Positions 52,763 through 62,150 of a DNA stretch of 64,000 bases are shown here, in pieces. This DNA is from Paenibacillus piri (GTDB lineage: Bacteria; Bacillota; Bacilli; Paenibacillales; NBRC-103111): positions 124,001 through 188,000 of the forward strand of contig NZ_SMRT01000001.1 in the NCBI RefSeq assembly GCF_004354045.1, written 5' to 3'. The notes beneath the pieces were generated by a model that saw nothing but the letters and a program-made list of their open reading frames with translations, did not search any database and had not been told where the DNA came from. The translations under genes and the position numbers were made by a program. Within the stretch, counting starts at the first letter, position 1, and every line of letters begins with the position of its first letter.

Positions 52763-53698
52763 GTGCAGCAGGCGGCCGGCATTCCGCGAAACAAGGCGCA
52801 CCCTGTTCTGCGTAATTTGAAGCGGAGCCGCTACCTGTATATCATTTTTTTTCTGCCCTTTTGCTACTATGTGCTATTTCATTATTGGCCGATGTACGGT
52901 ATCATCATTGCTTTCAAGGACTACAACATCGTTCGGGGCATTACCGCCAGCCCATGGGTCGGCTTCGTCAACTTCAAAAAATTTTTGGTTGACCCCTACT
53001 TCTGGAAGCTGGTGCGAAACACGCTGCTTATTAATGTGTATGAGCTGTTTTGGGCGTTTCCGGCGCCGATCATTCTGGCTTTGCTGCTGAACGAATTAAA
53101 AAGCCAACGGCTGAAAAAATTTGCGCAAAGCGTCAGCTATTTGCCCCATTTCATATCGACCGTCGTCGTATGCGGCATGATCGTCAACTTCCTGACGACG
53201 GACGGCTTGATCAACCAGCTCGTTGTATGGCTCGGGGGTACACCGATTCATTTTCTGATGAAGCCGGAATGGTTCCGGACGATCTTTATCTCCTCGGGCA
53301 TTTGGCAGAGCGTCGGCTGGGGCTCGATCATTTATTTGGCTGCGCTGACGTCGGTCGATGAGGAATTATACGATGCCGCCAAAATCGACGGCGCCAACCG
53401 GTGGCAGCAGCTGCTGAGCATTACACTGCCCGGGATCGCGCCGACGATCTCGATTATGCTCATTTTGAATATCGGGAAGCTGATGTCGATCGGCTACGAG
53501 AAAATTATTTTGCTGTACAATGGTTCGACGTATGAAACGGCCGACGTCATCTCTACCTACGTATATCGCAGAGGACTTCTGGGCAGCGATTTCAGTTACG
53601 CGACCGCTGTCGAGCTGTTCCAGGCGGTGATCGGGTTGATTTTACTCGTATCGGCGAACCGGCTTTCCAAAAAAATAAGCGAAACCGGGCTATGGTAG
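52763..53698 (+). CDS. ABC transporter permease, LplB type
   Basis: 311 residues from GTG 52763; six predicted membrane helices. Family marks: SRYLYIIFFLPFCYYVLFHY, MYGIIIAFKDYNI, VGFVNFKKFL, and the EAA loop DEELYDAAKIDGANRWQQLL (about 200-220). The start is doubtful: the only strong ribosome binding site, GGGAGGG (52735-52741), is 21 bp from this GTG, while at the ideal distance the frame reads ATT or ATC. Such permeases form importers for oligosaccharides together with YtcP and LipO partners, which are the next two genes. Confidence 0.88.
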   Translation: MQQAAGIPRNKAHPVLRNLKRSRYLYIIFFLPFCYYVLFHYWPMYGIIIAFKDYNIVRGITASPWVGFVNFKKFLVDPYFWKLVRNTLLINVYELFWAFPAPIILALLLNELKSQRLKKFAQSVSYLPHFISTVVVCGMIVNFLTTDGLINQLVVWLGGTPIHFLMKPEWFRTIFISSGIWQSVGWGSIIYLAALTSVDEELYDAAKIDGANRWQQLLSITLPGIAPTISIMLILNIGKLMSIGYEKIILLYNGSTYETADVISTYVYRRGLLGSDFSYATAVELFQAVIGLILLVSANRLSKKISETGLW

Positions 53699-53720
53699 GC
53701 TAAAAGGAGGTTGCAGCGCG

Positions 53721-54605
53721 ATGAACAAGCATACGTCGCTCGGCTCGAAAATTTTTGACAACATCAATATTTTGATTTTAATGCTGCTGGTATTTGTCAC
53801 TTTGTATCCGATTTACTATATCTTTATCGTCTCGATCAGCGACGGCAATCTCGTGACGCGGGGCGTAGTCAAGTGGATTCCGCTGGACATCACGTTCGAC
53901 GCTTACAAGGTCGTGTTCAAAAATCCGCATATGTGGCAGGCTTACGGCAACACGCTGCTGTATACGACGGCAGGCACGACGATTAACGTGATCATGACGG
54001 CCCTCTGCGCTTATCCGCTGTCGAGAAAAGATTTTTACGGCCGAAACGTGTTTATTTTTATGGTAGCGTTAACGATGTTTATTAGCGGAGGGCTGATCCC
54101 GTTATATTTGGTCGTGCAGAAGCTCGGGCTGATCGATACGATGTGGGCGCTTGTGCTCCCTCCGGCCATCAGCACGTTCAATATGATTATTATGAAAACG
54201 TACTTCGAGGGCATCCCGATGGCCTTGCAGGAATCGGCTTATTTGGACGGGGCCCATGAAATTCAGGTGCTGTTGAAAATCATTATTCCGTTATCGCTGC
54301 CGGTCATGGCGACGATGGTGCTGTTTTATGCGGTGCATCATTGGAACAGCTTTTTCCCGGCGCTCATTTACTTGAACGACAGCGATAAGTTTCCGGTTCA
54401 GGTGCTGCTTCGCAATATCGTTATAGCCGGCGAATTTGCCGACCAGACCGCAGATATCGGCAGCGCGTCGTCGAATTTCCGGGTCGTTGCGACCAATTAC
54501 AAATTTGCCGTCATCATTATTACCGTGCTGCCGATCCTGGTCGTGTACCCGTATTTGCAAAAGTATTTTGTCAAAGGGGCGATGATCGGGGCGCTCAAGG
54601 GATAA
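53721..54605 (+). CDS. ABC transporter permease, YtcP type
   Basis: 294 residues, six predicted helices, EAA loop IPMALQESAYLDGAHEIQVL (about 165-185), ending in MIGALKG. AAAGGAGG precedes ATG 53721. It is 22 bp after the LplB-type permease gene. Confidence 0.94.
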   Translation: MNKHTSLGSKIFDNINILILMLLVFVTLYPIYYIFIVSISDGNLVTRGVVKWIPLDITFDAYKVVFKNPHMWQAYGNTLLYTTAGTTINVIMTALCAYPLSRKDFYGRNVFIFMVALTMFISGGLIPLYLVVQKLGLIDTMWALVLPPAISTFNMIIMKTYFEGIPMALQESAYLDGAHEIQVLLKIIIPLSLPVMATMVLFYAVHHWNSFFPALIYLNDSDKFPVQVLLRNIVIAGEFADQTADIGSASSNFRVVATNYKFAVIIITVLPILVVYPYLQKYFVKGAMIGALKG

Positions 54606-54869
54606 TATCCGGAGTGCGGCGGTGAGGCGGTCAAGTTCGGCAAGTCGATCGAAGGGGGAATGTCTGGGAGGTTAACCGCGAGCGAGGTACTATCGATGTG
54701 AAATCAAGGCACCAAAACGTGTTTGAGCTTCGAAGTCATATCACTGCCTGATCCCGCCGTTTATCTGCAGTCTCAGCAAGCCGTTCCATCCGCATGGCGG
54801 ATAACAGCGAATATGGTTGGGCGGCAATTCCGGATTTCGGCTATAACCACAACAAGGGAGGGTCTTTAC

Positions 54870-56522
54870 ATGACCAAAATATGGGTAAAGGGATTGTCCG
54901 TATCATTATGCGCCGTTATGACGGCGACAAGCTTGGCCGCCTGCTCCGGCGGAAAGGAAGCGGCTTCATCCGAAAATTCGGGGTCGGGGAATGCTCCGGC
55001 TAATGCCGCAGGATCCGGCAAGCTGTCGGAGAAGGAGCGGGAAGTGAAGGTTACGTTTCCGGAGCATCCGAACCAGCCGGTGAAAAACTTTGCGCTCGTA
55101 CAGCAGGAAATTTTTAAGCAGACCAACATCAAACTAAAGTTCGAAACCGTTCCGAACAGCAATTATAACGATAAAAAGAAAACGCTGCTCGCGACCAACA
55201 ATTTGCCGGACATCATTCAGATCGACATGTCGGACGTGAACAATTTTGGCTCCACCGGCGTATTCCTCCCGCTCCTGCAATATATGAATAAAGGCATGAT
55301 GCCGAATTTCAAAAAGTTTTGGGATCAGTACCCGGATATTATGAAGCTGACGGCGGACGGGGAGCTGTACGGCTTTCCGGCAATCGGGCGCAACGAGTTG
55401 AAAAACGGCTTCGGCCCGGTCATCCGTACCGATCTGCTGCAAAAGCATAATTTGCCTGTGCCGAAAACGTTCGACGAGCTGCTGACCGTACTGGCCGAGC
55501 TGAAAAAGCTTTATCCGGATTCGACGCCGTTCTCCGTACGCAAAGGCTCGGGACCGATTCATCAGCTGTTTAAAACGATGGCGTATCCGTTAGGCTCGGG
55601 CGTGGGCGGCGGCAACGGCATTTACTTCGACAAGGACTTGAACGGAGGCCAGTACGTGTACGGCCCGGCGACGCCGCAGTTCAAAGAGGTGCTCGGTTAT
55701 TTCAATAAAGCGTTTTCGATGGGCGTGCTGGACAAAGATTATGCGGTCGCTACGCAGCAGCAGTGGACCGAGAAGCTGACCAGCGGCAAATCGTTTTTCT
55801 TTTTCGACAACAGCGGGTTCGCGCTCGACTACACGAAACAGCTGCAGAAGGCGGTGCCGGACGGCAAATTCCAGATCATTCCGACTCCGGCGAACAAGAC
55901 GGGCCAGGCCAGAGCCGAATTTTACGCAACGACGTTGACGGACAAGATGTTCGCGATCAGCTCCAAGGCAAAAGACCCGGAAACGCTCATTAAGCTGCTC
56001 GATTGGATGTACACGGAGAAAGCGTCGAATCTGATGAGCTACGGCGTTGAAGGTGTTCATCATACGCTCGATGAAAAAGGCCAACCGAAGCTGAATGCCG
56101 ACTATGTGATGAAGTTCAAGGACGGTCAGCCGACACCATTCTATGCCATGTACTCCGATCTGGGCTCCGGCAAGCTGAGCTTTACGCCATGGTTTGCCAA
56201 TATGGACCCGCAGGTGCAGGTGGAGAAGCTGACGGGCAGCTGGAGTCCGGTGCATGAGGAATATTGGAAAACGATCGCCGACGATAAAGCGTATCACGAT
56301 CCGTACATTGACCCTCCTTTAACGAAAGAGGAAGCCGCGCGGGTCAAAGAAATATTGGCGCCGCTGAATACGATGCTGGAGCAGGAATACGATAAATTTA
56401 TTATGGGCGTGAAAAAAATCGACGAATACGACGCCGTGATGAAAAAAGCCCGCGACACCGGAGGAGCGGAGCTGGAGAAAATATACAACGATGCCTTGGC
56501 GAGATTGAAGCAGAAAAAATAA
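54870..56522 (+). CDS. Oligosaccharide ABC transporter, LipO-type binding lipoprotein
   Basis: 550 residues. Signal peptide with lipobox SLAAC (Cys about 25), a Ser/Gly/Ala linker, then a large binding-protein fold typical of LipO/YtcQ members (FPEHPNQPVKNFALVQQEI). GGGAGGG lies 10 nt before ATG 54870; the frame is open further upstream but without a site. It hands an oligosaccharide to the two permeases. The enzymes downstream suggest a deoxy-sugar or ulosonic-acid-containing glycan. The ATPase is missing here, as is common for this importer type. Confidence 0.93.
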   Translation: MTKIWVKGLSVSLCAVMTATSLAACSGGKEAASSENSGSGNAPANAAGSGKLSEKEREVKVTFPEHPNQPVKNFALVQQEIFKQTNIKLKFETVPNSNYNDKKKTLLATNNLPDIIQIDMSDVNNFGSTGVFLPLLQYMNKGMMPNFKKFWDQYPDIMKLTADGELYGFPAIGRNELKNGFGPVIRTDLLQKHNLPVPKTFDELLTVLAELKKLYPDSTPFSVRKGSGPIHQLFKTMAYPLGSGVGGGNGIYFDKDLNGGQYVYGPATPQFKEVLGYFNKAFSMGVLDKDYAVATQQQWTEKLTSGKSFFFFDNSGFALDYTKQLQKAVPDGKFQIIPTPANKTGQARAEFYATTLTDKMFAISSKAKDPETLIKLLDWMYTEKASNLMSYGVEGVHHTLDEKGQPKLNADYVMKFKDGQPTPFYAMYSDLGSGKLSFTPWFANMDPQVQVEKLTGSWSPVHEEYWKTIADDKAYHDPYIDPPLTKEEAARVKEILAPLNTMLEQEYDKFIMGVKKIDEYDAVMKKARDTGGAELEKIYNDALARLKQKK

Positions 56523-56788
56523 GCGTTGCCGCGGCGTCCGCCGTCCGATGTGCATCGGGACACGAAAAAAGCGCAGGCCGCACCGCCGTGCCATGACCGA
56601 ACGGAGGCGGGCGCGGCGTGCTGCACGCAGGGCCGGCTTGCGGCGGCGGCCGGCACAATGATGAGAACGAAGACAGCGAAAACGGATGCGGACTCAACCG
56701 GTGCCATAATGAAGCAAGCGTCGTGAGTAGTGTCAAGGGGCGGCTTGTGCGGCCGACGGAATGACGAAAATGGAGGTATTGTACACAT

Positions 56789-57712
56789 ATGCGGATTCAA
56801 CCGATTGCCACAGGCGTATGGCCTACGATGGTAACGCCGTTCACCGATTCGAATGAAGTGGATTACAATGCGCTGGAACGGATGATCGAATGGTATATCG
56901 GTCACCGGGTTGCCGGGCTTTTTGCCGTCTGCCAATCCAGCGAAATGTTTTATTTAACGCTTGCGGAACGGGCCGCGATCGCCCGGTTTGTCGTCGAGAA
57001 AGCAAGGGGGAGGGTTCAGGTCATCGCCTCCGGGCATATTTCCGACTCGACTGAGGATCAGCGGACCGAATTGCGGGCGATGGCGGAAACCGGCGTCCAG
57101 GCGGTCGTGCTGGTCAGCAACCGGCTGGCGAGGCAGGATGAATCCGATGACGTATGGAAGCGTCATGCGGAGGAATTGCTTGCGGCCGTTCCCGATGTGC
57201 CGTTCGGCATTTACGAATGCCCGTACCCGTACAAACGGCTGCTCTCGCCGGAGCTGCTGCGATGGTGCGAGTCGACCGGACGGTTTACGTTTTTGAAGGA
57301 TACGTGCTGCGATACCGACCGGATCCGCAGCAAGCTGGACGCGGTCCGGGGCGGGGGGCTGCGGCTGTATAACGCGAACACGGCAACCTTGCTGGAAACG
57401 CTGCAAATCGGCATCGAGGGCTACAGCGGCATCATGGGCAATTTTCATCCCGACCTGTACGTCTGGTTAACTCGCCATTATCTCGACCGGCCGGTAGAAG
57501 CGGAGAAGCTGCAGCATTTTTTGGGCCTGTCTTCCGTGATCGAAAGCCAGTATTATCCGGTCAATGCGAAATATTATTTGCGTCTGGAAGGATTGCCGAT
57601 CGGTCTGCATACGAGAAGCAAGGACAGCCGGCTGCTGACGTATTCGAACCGCCGCGAGATCGAGCAGCTGTACGCGCTGACCTGCCAATATAGAGAGCGG
57701 TACCGATTATAG
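56789..57712 (+). CDS. DHDPS/N-acetylneuraminate-lyase family aldolase
   Basis: 307 residues, (beta/alpha)8 barrel. Schiff-base Lys in RFTFLKDTCCD (about 170) and Tyr in PFGIYECPYPYK (about 143) fit the family; the keto-acid carboxylate loop, usually GTTGE or GSTGE, reads QSSEM here. It would cleave or form a 2-keto-3-deoxy acid, releasing pyruvate. No lysine-biosynthesis genes are near; the neighbours are a BNR hydrolase and a GH106-type enzyme, so a catabolic lyase is more likely than DHDPS itself. GGAGG stands upstream of ATG 56789. Confidence 0.87.
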   Translation: MRIQPIATGVWPTMVTPFTDSNEVDYNALERMIEWYIGHRVAGLFAVCQSSEMFYLTLAERAAIARFVVEKARGRVQVIASGHISDSTEDQRTELRAMAETGVQAVVLVSNRLARQDESDDVWKRHAEELLAAVPDVPFGIYECPYPYKRLLSPELLRWCESTGRFTFLKDTCCDTDRIRSKLDAVRGGGLRLYNANTATLLETLQIGIEGYSGIMGNFHPDLYVWLTRHYLDRPVEAEKLQHFLGLSSVIESQYYPVNAKYYLRLEGLPIGLHTRSKDSRLLTYSNRREIEQLYALTCQYRERYRL

Positions 57713-57755
57713 CTGATAAAGGGTGTACCCATTATAGTTACAGGAGAGTGACGGA

Positions 57756-58805
57756 ATGAAGCTGAAGCAGCAGGTCAAACAATTTTTGTTCGAGGACGAT
57801 CGTCCGTTTCATAACTGCCACGCATCGACGATCGTGGAGCTTCCGGGCGGGGATTTGCTCGTCGCGTATTTTGCCGGGAGCAAGGAAGGCAATCCGGATG
57901 TCGGCATCTGGTGTTCCAGAAGAACGAACGGCGTCTGGTCGAAGCCGTATGTAGCCGCGGACGAGGAAGGGCTCGTACACTGGAACCCGGTGCTGTTCCG
58001 CAAGAACGACGGCCAAATCGTGCTACACTACAAGGTCGCCCATCCGATTCCGGCGTGGCATACAAGAGTGGTCGTGTCGGATGACAACGGCGCTACCTGG
58101 AGCCGGCCGGTTGATTTGGTGCCGGGCGATATCGGCGGGCGGGGGCCGGTCAAAAACAAGCTGATCGTGCTGCAGGACGGCACCTGGCTGGCTCCGGCAT
58201 CGATCGAAGGCGATGTGTGGGACTGCTTCGCGGATATTTCCCGCGATGAGGGCGCGACGTGGACCCGCAGCGCGCTGGTGCCGGTTAACCGCGGCATGGA
58301 TGCGGAGGGAGGCGGTGCCGGACAGCCGCGGCCGATTCGCGGCAAAGGGCTCATTCAGCCTACGCTTTGGGAATCGAAGCCGGGTCATGTGCACATGCTG
58401 ATGCGCAGTACGGCGGGCTTCATCTATCGCAGCGATTCGACCGATGCCGGTCAAACCTGGTCGCCGGCCTATCGGACTTACTTGCCCAACAACAACAGCG
58501 GGATCGATTTGGCCAAAATGGACGATGGATCGCTCGTGCTGGCTTACAATCCGGTCGGCATGTACAGAGGGCCGCGCATGCCGCTCTTGCTCAGCGTATC
58601 CAGGGATAACGGGGAGAACTGGGAAGAATTGCTCGTGCTGGAGGCGGAATACCGCTCCTACACCATTCCCGTCGAACCGGGGGAATATTCGTATCCGGCT
58701 GTCATCGCCAGCGGCAACCGCATCTATGTGACCTACACCTGGAAGCGGGAACGGATCGTCTGCTGGAGTCTGGAAGTCGAGAACGAGGCGGAGCTGGGCA
58801 GCTAG
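57756..58805 (+). CDS. BNR/Asp-box hydrolase, sialidase-like
   Basis: 349 residues, cytoplasmic, beta-propeller. Four Asp-box repeats are visible: SDDNGATW, SRDEGATW, STDAGQTW and SRDNGENW. The N-terminus reads FHNCHASTIVELPGGDLLVAYFAG, where true sialidases usually have an R-I-P motif for the acid group, so it belongs to a related but distinct group. It probably removes an acidic or deoxy sugar from an imported oligosaccharide. CAGGAGAG precedes ATG 57756. It lies 43 bp after the aldolase gene, so release of an ulosonic acid and its cleavage may be coupled. Confidence 0.82.
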   Translation: MKLKQQVKQFLFEDDRPFHNCHASTIVELPGGDLLVAYFAGSKEGNPDVGIWCSRRTNGVWSKPYVAADEEGLVHWNPVLFRKNDGQIVLHYKVAHPIPAWHTRVVVSDDNGATWSRPVDLVPGDIGGRGPVKNKLIVLQDGTWLAPASIEGDVWDCFADISRDEGATWTRSALVPVNRGMDAEGGGAGQPRPIRGKGLIQPTLWESKPGHVHMLMRSTAGFIYRSDSTDAGQTWSPAYRTYLPNNNSGIDLAKMDDGSLVLAYNPVGMYRGPRMPLLLSVSRDNGENWEELLVLEAEYRSYTIPVEPGEYSYPAVIASGNRIYVTYTWKRERIVCWSLEVENEAELGS

Positions 58806-58993
58806 GAGTCGTCCCATGGACTGGCTTTGCAATGACGGCAGCGAGCGGCTCGGTCCGTTCGGTTGCAGACTCTTTCGGTTCGTTACCGGGCGGTCTGGGC
58901 CGCCGCACAGCCGGATAAGCCGATCCGCGGGCCGTCATGGCGTGTTCGAAGCTGTTTTTGAAAACGACTTACCTAAGCAGGGAGGCAATCGCG

Positions 58994-61900
58994 ATGACAT
59001 CGTATTCCCGATTGAAGACGCAGTTTGAACAGCCCCCGGCCGAATACCGGTCCGTTCCTTTTTGGGCATGGAACGACGATTTGGACCGGGACGAGCTGCT
59101 CCGCCAGATTGAAGATATGAAGCGCCACGGTATGGGCGGTTTTTTCATGCATTCCCGTGACGGGCTGGAGACGCCCTATCTCGGCGAAGCGTGGATGGAC
59201 GCCGTCAAACAATCCGTGTCCAAAGCCGGGGAGCTGGGCATGCAAGCCTGGTTGTATGACGAGGACCGTTGGCCGTCCGGCTCCGCGGGCGGCAGCGTGC
59301 CTGCGCTTGGCGACGAATACCGCTCCAAAGGATTGACCGTTGAAGTCGTCGTCGGCCGAGACGCCGCCTATGAGGATGACGGGCGCGTCGTTGCCGTCTT
59401 TAAAGCGAGCATCGACGGCATGGAGCTGCTCGACTGCTGCAGGCTGCCGTTGACGGCGTCGAGGTCGGCCGAGCTGCCGGACGGGGAAGCGCTGCTCGTA
59501 TTCCGGATCGAGGTGTCCGCACCGAGCGAATGGTTTAACGGCGAAGCGCCGCCCGACAGTATGAATGCGGATACCGTCCGCAAGTTCATCGACTCGACCT
59601 ACGAAGCGTATAAAGCGGAGGTGGGCGATCAGTTCGGGAGGTCCATTACCGGCATATTCACCGATGAGCCGGGCGTCCATGATCGACACTGCAGGTTTAC
59701 TCCGGGCCGGGGCTGGGTGCCGTGGACGTTATCGCTGCCGGATTATTTTATGGAGCGGCGCGGTTATGATATTCTAGATGTACTTCCTTACCTATATTTC
59801 AACGGGAGCCTCTCTTCCATGGCCCGGCATGATTTCTGGCGGACGGTTTCGGACAAGTTCTGCGAATCGTTCACGAAGCAGCTGGGCGATTGGTGCGAAG
59901 AGAACGGCCTCGCCTTTACCGGCCATTACTTGTGGGAAAGCGCGCTCGGCGTGGCTACACGGGTTGGCGGTGCCGTGATGCCTCATTACCGTTATCAGCA
60001 TGTTCCTGGAATCGATATGCTCTGCGAACAGACGGACGAGCATATGACGGTGAAGCAATGTACGAGCGTGGCGAATCAATACGGACGGAAATTCGTCATT
60101 TCGGAAACTTATGGATGTACCGGCTGGGAATTTACATTTGAAGGGCAAAAATGGATGGGCGACTGGCAGTATGTGCTCGGCGTCAACCTGAGATCGCAGC
60201 ATCTGGCGCTCTACTCGCTCAAAGGCTGCCGCAAAAGAGATTATCCGCCGGTCTTTAATTACCAGACCTCCTGGTGGAAATATAACCGGCTGATCGAAGA
60301 CTACTTCGCCCGGATCGGCGCGGTGATGACGGAAGGTACGCCTGTCCGGGACGTCCTCGTCCTGCATCCGGCGTCGACCGCCTGGTCGATGCTCGGCACG
60401 GACCCGTACGGAGCCGCGAGACGCGGCTTGGACAGAGATATTCCCGGCATCGACCGCTACGGCTACGAGTTCAACGATTTGCTGCGCGTCCTGCTTGGCG
60501 CGCATTACGATTTCGATCTCGGCGATGAGACGATTATGGCCGAGACGGGCACAGTCAGCGGCCGCAAGCTGTTCGTCCGCCTGGCCGGCTACCGGACCGT
60601 GGTCATTCCTCCGGTCCGTACGATGCTGCGCAGCACGCTTGAGCTGCTTCGCGCATTTCTCGACGCCGGCGGCCGGGCCATCGTCATGACGCCCGCGCCG
60701 ACGATGATCGAAGGCCGGCCGTCGGAAGAGCCGGCGCAGCTCTACGCCCATCCCGGCGTAACGGCGGTCGGCAGCGCGGACGGGCTAGTCGCCGCGCTCG
60801 AACGGCTGCAGCCGCGCGCCGTCAGCCTCCGCAGCCGCTATGCGACGGAGGCGCCCGAGCTGTTGTACCTGCTGAAGGACACCGGCAAGGGATACACGCT
60901 GTTCGTTGTCAACAACGATAGGCATAAGCAGGTCGATGCCCGGATTCAGATTCGGCTGGAAACGGCCGGCACCGTACGCATCGAGCAATGGGATGCCTTG
61001 ACCGGCCGCATTCAGCCGGTGGAATGTTGGCGCGAGGACGGTCTGCTGCAGGTTGATGCCTGCTTCGGACCGGCCGACTCGAAGCTGTATGTCATCTGCC
61101 CGGAGCCGTCCGACCAGGATGCGATCGCTGCCCCGGCTGTGAGGCCAAAGCCTTCGGCGTCAAGCGCCGGCGATGATGAAGATATATATGCGGCGTTCGG
61201 CCCCGTATTCCGGTTCAGCCGTACGATGCCCAATGTGCTCACGCTGGACAGTTGCGCTTACCGTATCGACGGCGCGCCATGGTCGGGGGAGATGGAAATC
61301 TGGGCCGCCCAGCGCGAAATCCGCGAAGCGCTCGGCATGCGCCAAGTTTACTATAACGGGATTACCCAGCGTTACAAATGGATCGGCGAGCCGCATCCGC
61401 AGGATGGAACGCCGGTCGGTCTGAAGCTTAGCTTCGAGGTACAGGATGTGCCGGATTCCGGCATTCATCTTGTGCTCGAAGGCGCACAACAGTTCGCTAT
61501 CCGCTTGAACGGACAGCCGGTACAGTCTACTCCCGAAGGCTGGTTCGTAGACAGGTCGATGGATCGCGTACCGCTGCCCGGATTGCGCCGGGGCACGAAT
61601 GAATTGGAGCTGTCCTGCGCATACCGGCAGTCGATGGAGCTGGAGGACTGTTACATGACGGGCGATTTCGGCGTGAGCCCGGAACGTCGGATCATCGCCG
61701 AGCCGCAGACGCTTCGTGCGGGCGACTGGTGCCTGCAGGGCTACTACCATTACAACGGCAGCATCGTTTATTATGCGGAATACGAGCACCGGCATGAAGC
61801 GGGCTGCAAGGCGGTTCTGCGGCTCGGCAACTGGTCCGCGGTTACGTCTGAAATCCGGGTTAACGGAATAACGGCGGGACATGTGCCATGGAAGGCGGCG

Positions 61901-62125
61901 GATGGCGTCGATCTGACTGCTTATTTGAACGAGGGCGTCAACCGGCTGGAGATCGAAGTGATGGGCAGCCCCCGCAACATGTTCGGCCCGTTCCACGAAG
62001 CGCGCGGCCGAACCGCGACGACAAGCTGGAGCTCGTTCCGATCGGAAGGTCATACTTTCACCCCCGATTATATCGTGCAGCCGTACGGTTTGATGGGACA
62101 GGTCAAGATCGTCCGGATATCATAG
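58994..62125 (+). CDS. GH106-type glycoside hydrolase (alpha-L-rhamnosidase-like)
   Basis: 1043 residues, no signal peptide. The N-terminal part is characteristic: EYRSVPFWAWNDDLDRDELLRQI, GGFFMHSRDGLETPYLGEAW, MQAWLYDEDRWPSGSAGG. The large catalytic barrel contains ITGIFTDEPG and KFVISETYGCTGWE, and the C-terminal beta-sandwich domains (about 760-1040) resemble galactose-binding and GH2-like modules. GH106 enzymes remove L-rhamnose. CAGGGAGG (58978-58985) is 8 nt before ATG 58994; the frame extends upstream without a site. It is in line with the aldolase and sialidase-like genes and precedes the regulator by 25 bp. Confidence 0.88.
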   Translation: MTSYSRLKTQFEQPPAEYRSVPFWAWNDDLDRDELLRQIEDMKRHGMGGFFMHSRDGLETPYLGEAWMDAVKQSVSKAGELGMQAWLYDEDRWPSGSAGGSVPALGDEYRSKGLTVEVVVGRDAAYEDDGRVVAVFKASIDGMELLDCCRLPLTASRSAELPDGEALLVFRIEVSAPSEWFNGEAPPDSMNADTVRKFIDSTYEAYKAEVGDQFGRSITGIFTDEPGVHDRHCRFTPGRGWVPWTLSLPDYFMERRGYDILDVLPYLYFNGSLSSMARHDFWRTVSDKFCESFTKQLGDWCEENGLAFTGHYLWESALGVATRVGGAVMPHYRYQHVPGIDMLCEQTDEHMTVKQCTSVANQYGRKFVISETYGCTGWEFTFEGQKWMGDWQYVLGVNLRSQHLALYSLKGCRKRDYPPVFNYQTSWWKYNRLIEDYFARIGAVMTEGTPVRDVLVLHPASTAWSMLGTDPYGAARRGLDRDIPGIDRYGYEFNDLLRVLLGAHYDFDLGDETIMAETGTVSGRKLFVRLAGYRTVVIPPVRTMLRSTLELLRAFLDAGGRAIVMTPAPTMIEGRPSEEPAQLYAHPGVTAVGSADGLVAALERLQPRAVSLRSRYATEAPELLYLLKDTGKGYTLFVVNNDRHKQVDARIQIRLETAGTVRIEQWDALTGRIQPVECWREDGLLQVDACFGPADSKLYVICPEPSDQDAIAAPAVRPKPSASSAGDDEDIYAAFGPVFRFSRTMPNVLTLDSCAYRIDGAPWSGEMEIWAAQREIREALGMRQVYYNGITQRYKWIGEPHPQDGTPVGLKLSFEVQDVPDSGIHLVLEGAQQFAIRLNGQPVQSTPEGWFVDRSMDRVPLPGLRRGTNELELSCAYRQSMELEDCYMTGDFGVSPERRIIAEPQTLRAGDWCLQGYYHYNGSIVYYAEYEHRHEAGCKAVLRLGNWSAVTSEIRVNGITAGHVPWKAADGVDLTAYLNEGVNRLEIEVMGSPRNMFGPFHEARGRTATTSWSSFRSEGHTFTPDYIVQPYGLMGQVKIVRIS

Positions 62126-62150
62126 AAACGGAAAGAAGGCAGGAATAGCG

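Noticed and set aside
56523-56788. Short frames between the LipO-type protein and the aldolase
   Set aside because: GC-rich spacer with no ribosome binding sites; I saw neither a gene nor a clear terminator.
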